NCBI GenBank assembly: GCA_020912385.1
Contig: CP087218.1
Span: 1,922,001 to 1,986,000 of the forward strand
Direction of reading: 5' to 3'
Source of the DNA: Neofusicoccum parvum
Taxonomy: Eukaryota > Ascomycota > Dothideomycetes > Botryosphaeriales > Botryosphaeriaceae
DNA: 64,000 nucleotides
The position numbers and the translations under genes were made by a program. Of this stretch, positions 60,753 through 64,000 are shown one piece after another (the first letter of the stretch is position 1; every line of letters starts with the position of its first letter). The notes under the pieces were generated by a model. It was not told the origin of the DNA and ran no database searches. It saw nothing but the letters and a program-made list of their open reading frames with translations.

Positions 60753-61816
60753 GATTTCAAGCGTGGGTTTCAGTGTGCAGAAGGGCAGGGTTGCGGTTGT
60801 GCCAGAGGCAGCGGTTTACGGTTTAAGTATTAGCTCGAGAGATGCAGGACCAGGCACTTCCAGCGGCAAACAGGATGCGGTCAATGCAAGACGCCGACCT
60901 AAACTCTAGATAATGGCACAGGCAGAAAAACGGAGGAGGAGCGAGTCGCCACGCCCCGCATGCGTGTATCAAAGATACACGCCTCCGTCTACGTAGTACC
61001 TCGACCGCTGCTTCGCCTGCATCGTCCTGGGAAGCGCCGTTGAGATCGGCAGGCCCTGGATCCATCAAATTCCTCCGTTCGCGAGGAGCATGGTGCCTGC
61101 TCAGCTGAAGGCGGCCTTTGCAATGTGGACGGCATAGCAGCCGGAGCCGTAGACACAGACCAAATTGATCAACCGGAAGCTCCGAGGGGAAAACGCAACG
61201 AGCGGGAAGGTACCCGGGCCTTCCGTCCCGAGAAACGAAATGGAAAAGCGCCTGCTGAAGATCGGAACTCGGATCAAGTGACTTCCAGACCACGTCCTTA
61301 ACCCTCCTGAGCTCCTTGAAGGAAAGAAATTCGTCTACAAGTCCTCCGCTCCCATACACTGTCTCGGAGTTTTAGCCTACGACGGACGAGTCACGAGTGG
61401 GTGGGTATGTACGGCGGTGAGCGGGGAGATCAGGGACAACATGCAAAGAATAAGGAGCGGCTTCTGACAGAGGGAGTCAGGTTGGGCACCGGGGGCAAGG
61501 TCGTGGCCAAGTCATACACCGACTTTCAAGACGAGCAAGAAGTCAAGTCATGGCACGGCGAGATGTTCGGCGGCTGCCACAGTCAACGGAGTGGGGCCCT
61601 ATAGTTGCGCATAATGTTCTCTGTGAGCGGTGGCTCCGTAGACTACGATGCGGAAAGCGACACCACGATAGGCATGATGTCCTGGTCCCGGCGCATCTGC
61701 CGCGGACACTTCGACAATCCTTTGCTCATGACTTGCACCACACCCAGCTTAATCGCTCAGCGCCGAATGGAGACTCTCGTACAGATGGTATAAAGGATTT
61801 CATACATTGCACACGC
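60753..61816. other. Spacer between PAL and the epoxide hydrolase
   Basis: About 1.06 kb. It holds the PAL promoter, including a perfect hairpin at 60962-60982. The minus-strand open frame across 60823-61359 has no family features. No gene is supported. Confidence 0.45.
60962..60982. promoter_or_regulatory. Perfect 9-bp inverted repeat in the PAL promoter
   Basis: GCGTGTATC-AAA-GATACACGC is a perfect inverted repeat with a 3-nt centre, 210 bp before the PAL start codon. The symmetry suggests a dimeric regulator's binding site. No known consensus was recognised. Confidence 0.4.
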
Positions 61817-62869
61817 TCAGCATTTCGCCAGTATCCACTCGCTCAGCCCTTTCCCAATCTCAGCCGGCTTCTCGTACGGCGACCAGTGGGCGCTATCAAC
61901 CACCTGCACCGTCAGGTCCGGCACCAATCCTGCCTCCTTGTTCTGCTCGATAAGCGCGGGTAGGCAGACATCGTCGCCGGTACATCCCAGAAAGAAGCTC
62001 GGCACCTTGATAGGGAGCCGCTCGGAGGGTAGTTCCTTTTCCACGTTCCAGTGATGGCCATGCGCCAGTGCCTTGTACCAGCACAGCGAGCTCGCGATGC
62101 CTCTCTCCTGCACAAACGCAAACCACTCCTCCTTCAGTCTCCCATCAGTCTCGGCTCTCGCATACTCGCGTAGCGGAAGACACTCGTCAGCTTCGACGAA
62201 ACTCCGCATAGCGCCGTGCTTGCACCAATGCTCCCCCATGAGGTGGTCCTTCTCGCCGTGCAACACGGTCCAGAAAGTCTCGAGGTTCTTCTCGATGATG
62301 CCGGCCGCGTCCTCCTGGTTGGCAAAGAAGTCCCAGTACGCGTACCGCGGCAGCCCGGTTGCGCTTTCGAACAGCTCGTTGAGGGCGGCGAGGTCGAAGG
62401 GGCCGGGCGGGATGTAGTGCACGTTGAGCATGGCCACGCCGGCGACGAGCTGCGGCTGCCACATCCACATGCGAGTCGCGAGCACCGAGCCCCAGTCGTG
62501 TCCGATCACGACGGCTCTCTCAACGTGCTCTGCAGCAAGCAGCTCCGCGACGTCGGCCGTCATGGCCTTGGAGTTGAACAGCGCGGCATCGGTAGGGTTG
62601 GAGGAGCCACCGTAGCCAAGGAGATCGGGGGCGATGATGCGTCGCCCGAGGGGGAGCAGGTGCGGGATCACCTTGAACCAGAGCTTTGCGCCATCGGGAA
62701 AGCCGTGGAGGAGGAGCAGCGCCGGCTTGCCATTGGACGTGCTTGCCGCGGCGCCGGAGTCGAAGTAGGTATAGGTAAGCGACCGCGAAGTGGTGAAGCT
62801 CTTGCGCGTGAAACCATCCATGGCGCTCGGAATGTCGAAAACTGCCCGCAGTCCTGCAGGAAGGAGCAT
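61817..62869 (-). CDS. Alpha/beta-fold epoxide hydrolase
   Basis: A single exon of 350 residues from the ATG at 62869; ATG 62821 is a possible later start. The soluble epoxide hydrolase motifs are in order: oxyanion HGFPDGAKLWFKVIP, DLLGYGGSS, and the nucleophile Asp125 in VVIGHDWGSVLATRMW. The cap region (YAYWDFFANQEDA) follows, then the acid in LGCTGDDVCLP and the His in VVDSAHWSPYEKPAEIG. The enzyme opens an epoxide with water to give a trans-diol. There is no signal peptide. Its place between PAL and PAD1 makes styrene oxide, or another aromatic epoxide, a candidate substrate; a general detoxification role is the alternative. The same fold includes haloacetate dehalogenases, which use the same Asp-type nucleophile, so that activity is not excluded. 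Confidence 0.85.
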   Translation of the reverse strand: MLLPAGLRAVFDIPSAMDGFTRKSFTTSRSLTYTYFDSGAAASTSNGKPALLLLHGFPDGAKLWFKVIPHLLPLGRRIIAPDLLGYGGSSNPTDAALFNSKAMTADVAELLAAEHVERAVVIGHDWGSVLATRMWMWQPQLVAGVAMLNVHYIPPGPFDLAALNELFESATGLPRYAYWDFFANQEDAAGIIEKNLETFWTVLHGEKDHLMGEHWCKHGAMRSFVEADECLPLREYARAETDGRLKEEWFAFVQERGIASSLCWYKALAHGHHWNVEKELPSERLPIKVPSFFLGCTGDDVCLPALIEQNKEAGLVPDLTVQVVDSAHWSPYEKPAEIGKGLSEWILAKC

Positions 62870-63353
62870 GCTCACGGTTATCTAAACGCTGTGCCCCGCG
62901 CAGGGGGTCGTATTCGGCCCGAGAGCTGGCTGCTTTGGCTTCCACACCGCATGTTGGGGCTGCTGCGGCCGGCCAGCGCTATTCCCTACGTAGTAAAAGA
63001 GAGATAAGATAAAAAATACTCCACGGACGAGGAAGACAGTGAAGAAAAGAAATCAGACCACGCTCTTGTTGAGCATTGGCCTTGTTGACCCACCGGCGAC
63101 CCGACCACAAATCCCCCTTGCGGTCGGCTTGCCCCCGCGTACGGCGTATTCGGCTAAAAAGGCCGAATTCCACCCCGCAAACCCACCAGATTGGCCCGGA
63201 ACAAAGGCCAATAACCAGGATGTCGGATCCCAGAGGACATATCATTTCGTACGTGTACACGTATTGCAGAGAGAGGACTTGGGCACAAGAGATATAGAGA
63301 GCGGACATGGAAGCCTACAGCCACATCGAATACCCTACCGCCAAGTCCGTGAC
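62870..63353. promoter_or_regulatory. Divergent promoter between the epoxide hydrolase and PAD1
   Basis: About 480 bp between two divergent starts. It contains ATTCGGC-taaaaag-GCCGAAT, an inverted repeat with 7-bp arms at 63148-63168, about 190 bp before the PAD1 start. Shared control of the two genes is plausible. Confidence 0.45.
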
Positions 63354-64000
63354 ATGTACATTCCATTCGGGCTCCGAGCAGTGTCTCGTTCTTTACCAAA
63401 ATCGCGTCCTCCTACCATTGTCACGAGAAATGGGCAGCATTCTGCGGCTCCGGATGGGCTTCCCGCTCCGCACTGGCGTGCCATCCACCTGGGGAGCTCC
63501 GACGAAGCGGCGAAGCTGCCGAATGTCGTCCAACGCAAACGCCGCCTCGTCGTGGGCGTGACGGGAGCATCTGGTGCGCTGCTTGCCATCCGTCTGCTCG
63601 AGATTCTCCGCGCCCTGGACGTCGAGACGCACCTGATCTTCAGCAAATGGAGCATCGCCACGATGCGGTATGAGACGGACGTCCCCATCGAATACGTCCA
63701 GTCGCTGGCCACCCGGGCGTATGCCATCAAGGACATGACCGCGCCACCGTCGTCCGGCAGCTTTCTCCATGACGGCATGATCGTTGTGCCGTGTTCGATG
63801 AAGACGCTGGCAGCAGTGCGAGCTGGATACTGCGACGACTTGATATCGCGGTCAGCAGACGTGTGTCTGAAGGAAGGGCGCAGGCTGGTGCTGGCGGTGA
63901 GGGAGACGCCGCTCAGCGCGGTGCACCTGGACAATATGGCGTTTCTGCAGCGCGCCGGAGCAGTCATCTTTCCGCCCGTGCCGGCGCTTTACACCAGGCC
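63354..64000 (+). CDS. PAD1: PAD1/UbiX flavin prenyltransferase (runs past the right edge)
   Basis: The frame starting at ATG 63354 is open to the end of the window, so the gene is incomplete here. The first about 60 residues are rich in Arg, Ser and Pro (MYIPFGLRAVSRSLPKSRPP) and look like a mitochondrial presequence, as in yeast Pad1. The core then begins: RRLVVGVTGASGALLAIRLL (the GxTGASG flavin motif), SSGSFLHDGMIVVPCSMKTL, RSADVCLKEGRRLVLAVRET and AVHLDNMAFLQRAGAVIFPP. The enzyme attaches a dimethylallyl group to FMN to make prenylated FMN, the cofactor of the FDC1 decarboxylase acting on cinnamic acids. PAL nearby makes cinnamate, so the pairing is meaningful. FDC1 itself is not in the window and may lie further right. 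Confidence 0.9.
   Translation, partial: MYIPFGLRAVSRSLPKSRPPTIVTRNGQHSAAPDGLPAPHWRAIHLGSSDEAAKLPNVVQRKRRLVVGVTGASGALLAIRLLEILRALDVETHLIFSKWSIATMRYETDVPIEYVQSLATRAYAIKDMTAPPSSGSFLHDGMIVVPCSMKTLAAVRAGYCDDLISRSADVCLKEGRRLVLAVRETPLSAVHLDNMAFLQRAGAVIFPPVPALYTR

Noticed and set aside
60823..61359. 178-codon minus frame upstream of PAL
   Set aside because: No recognisable motif; it covers the PAL promoter, including the hairpin, and has an Arg-rich random composition.
62216..63007. 263-codon plus frame across the epoxide hydrolase
   Set aside because: Antisense shadow; the minus strand holds all catalytic motifs of the epoxide hydrolase.

Overview
This window is nuclear DNA from a filamentous ascomycete (Pezizomycotina). 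Most genes have several short introns (about 40-70 nt) with GT..AG ends and CTGAC/CTAAC-type branch points. The predicted proteins are typical of mould genomes: Zn(II)2Cys6 regulator, MFS permeases, P450, FAD monooxygenases, PL3 pectate lyase and a STAND/NACHT protein. The plant cell-wall enzyme and several aromatic-compound enzymes suggest a plant-associated or saprotrophic life, but the species cannot be named from this sequence. There are 25 supported protein genes. I found no rRNA, tRNA, CRISPR array or intact transposon. Most exon models below were joined by hand. In each joined model the reading frame closes across every junction, except where a problem is stated.

Layout. 0.7-8.7 kb: a secreted helical protein of unknown function whose 5' end looks frameshifted, then a lactose-permease-like MFS transporter facing a GH2 beta-galactosidase tail to tail, probably a lactose/galactoside-use pair. 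9.3-14.2 kb: two secreted proteins, a beta-lactamase-fold protein whose catalytic residues are replaced and a sphingomyelinase-like phosphoesterase. 14.2-23.8 kb: a gene-sparse stretch with a cysteine-rich defensin-like protein, an acidic repeat-rich probable GPI protein and two small conserved unknown proteins. 23.8-30.4 kb: one 2,144-residue STAND NTPase with a long helical-repeat tail. 30.6-34.4 kb: an S10 carboxypeptidase containing a 12-nt microexon, and a conserved unknown protein.

35.2-45.0 kb: an MFS drug-efflux-type pump, an SDR, a P450 with an unusual I-helix and an ARG81-like Zn2Cys6 regulator. This could be a small metabolic cluster, although no backbone synthase is present. 45.4-46.2 kb: a PL3 pectate lyase. 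48.1-57.0 kb: two FAD monooxygenases around a possible decayed gene, then an arylamine N-acetyltransferase, a GNAT acetyltransferase and an HD-domain hydrolase.

58.5-64 kb: phenylalanine ammonia-lyase, an epoxide hydrolase and the start of a PAD1/UbiX flavin prenyltransferase. Read together, these suggest phenylalanine to cinnamate, prFMN-dependent decarboxylation to styrene, and hydrolysis of an epoxide product. The decarboxylase itself (FDC1) is not in the window. Palindromes built from TTCGGC/GCCGAA half-sites recur upstream of several of these genes and may be binding sites for a shared regulator.
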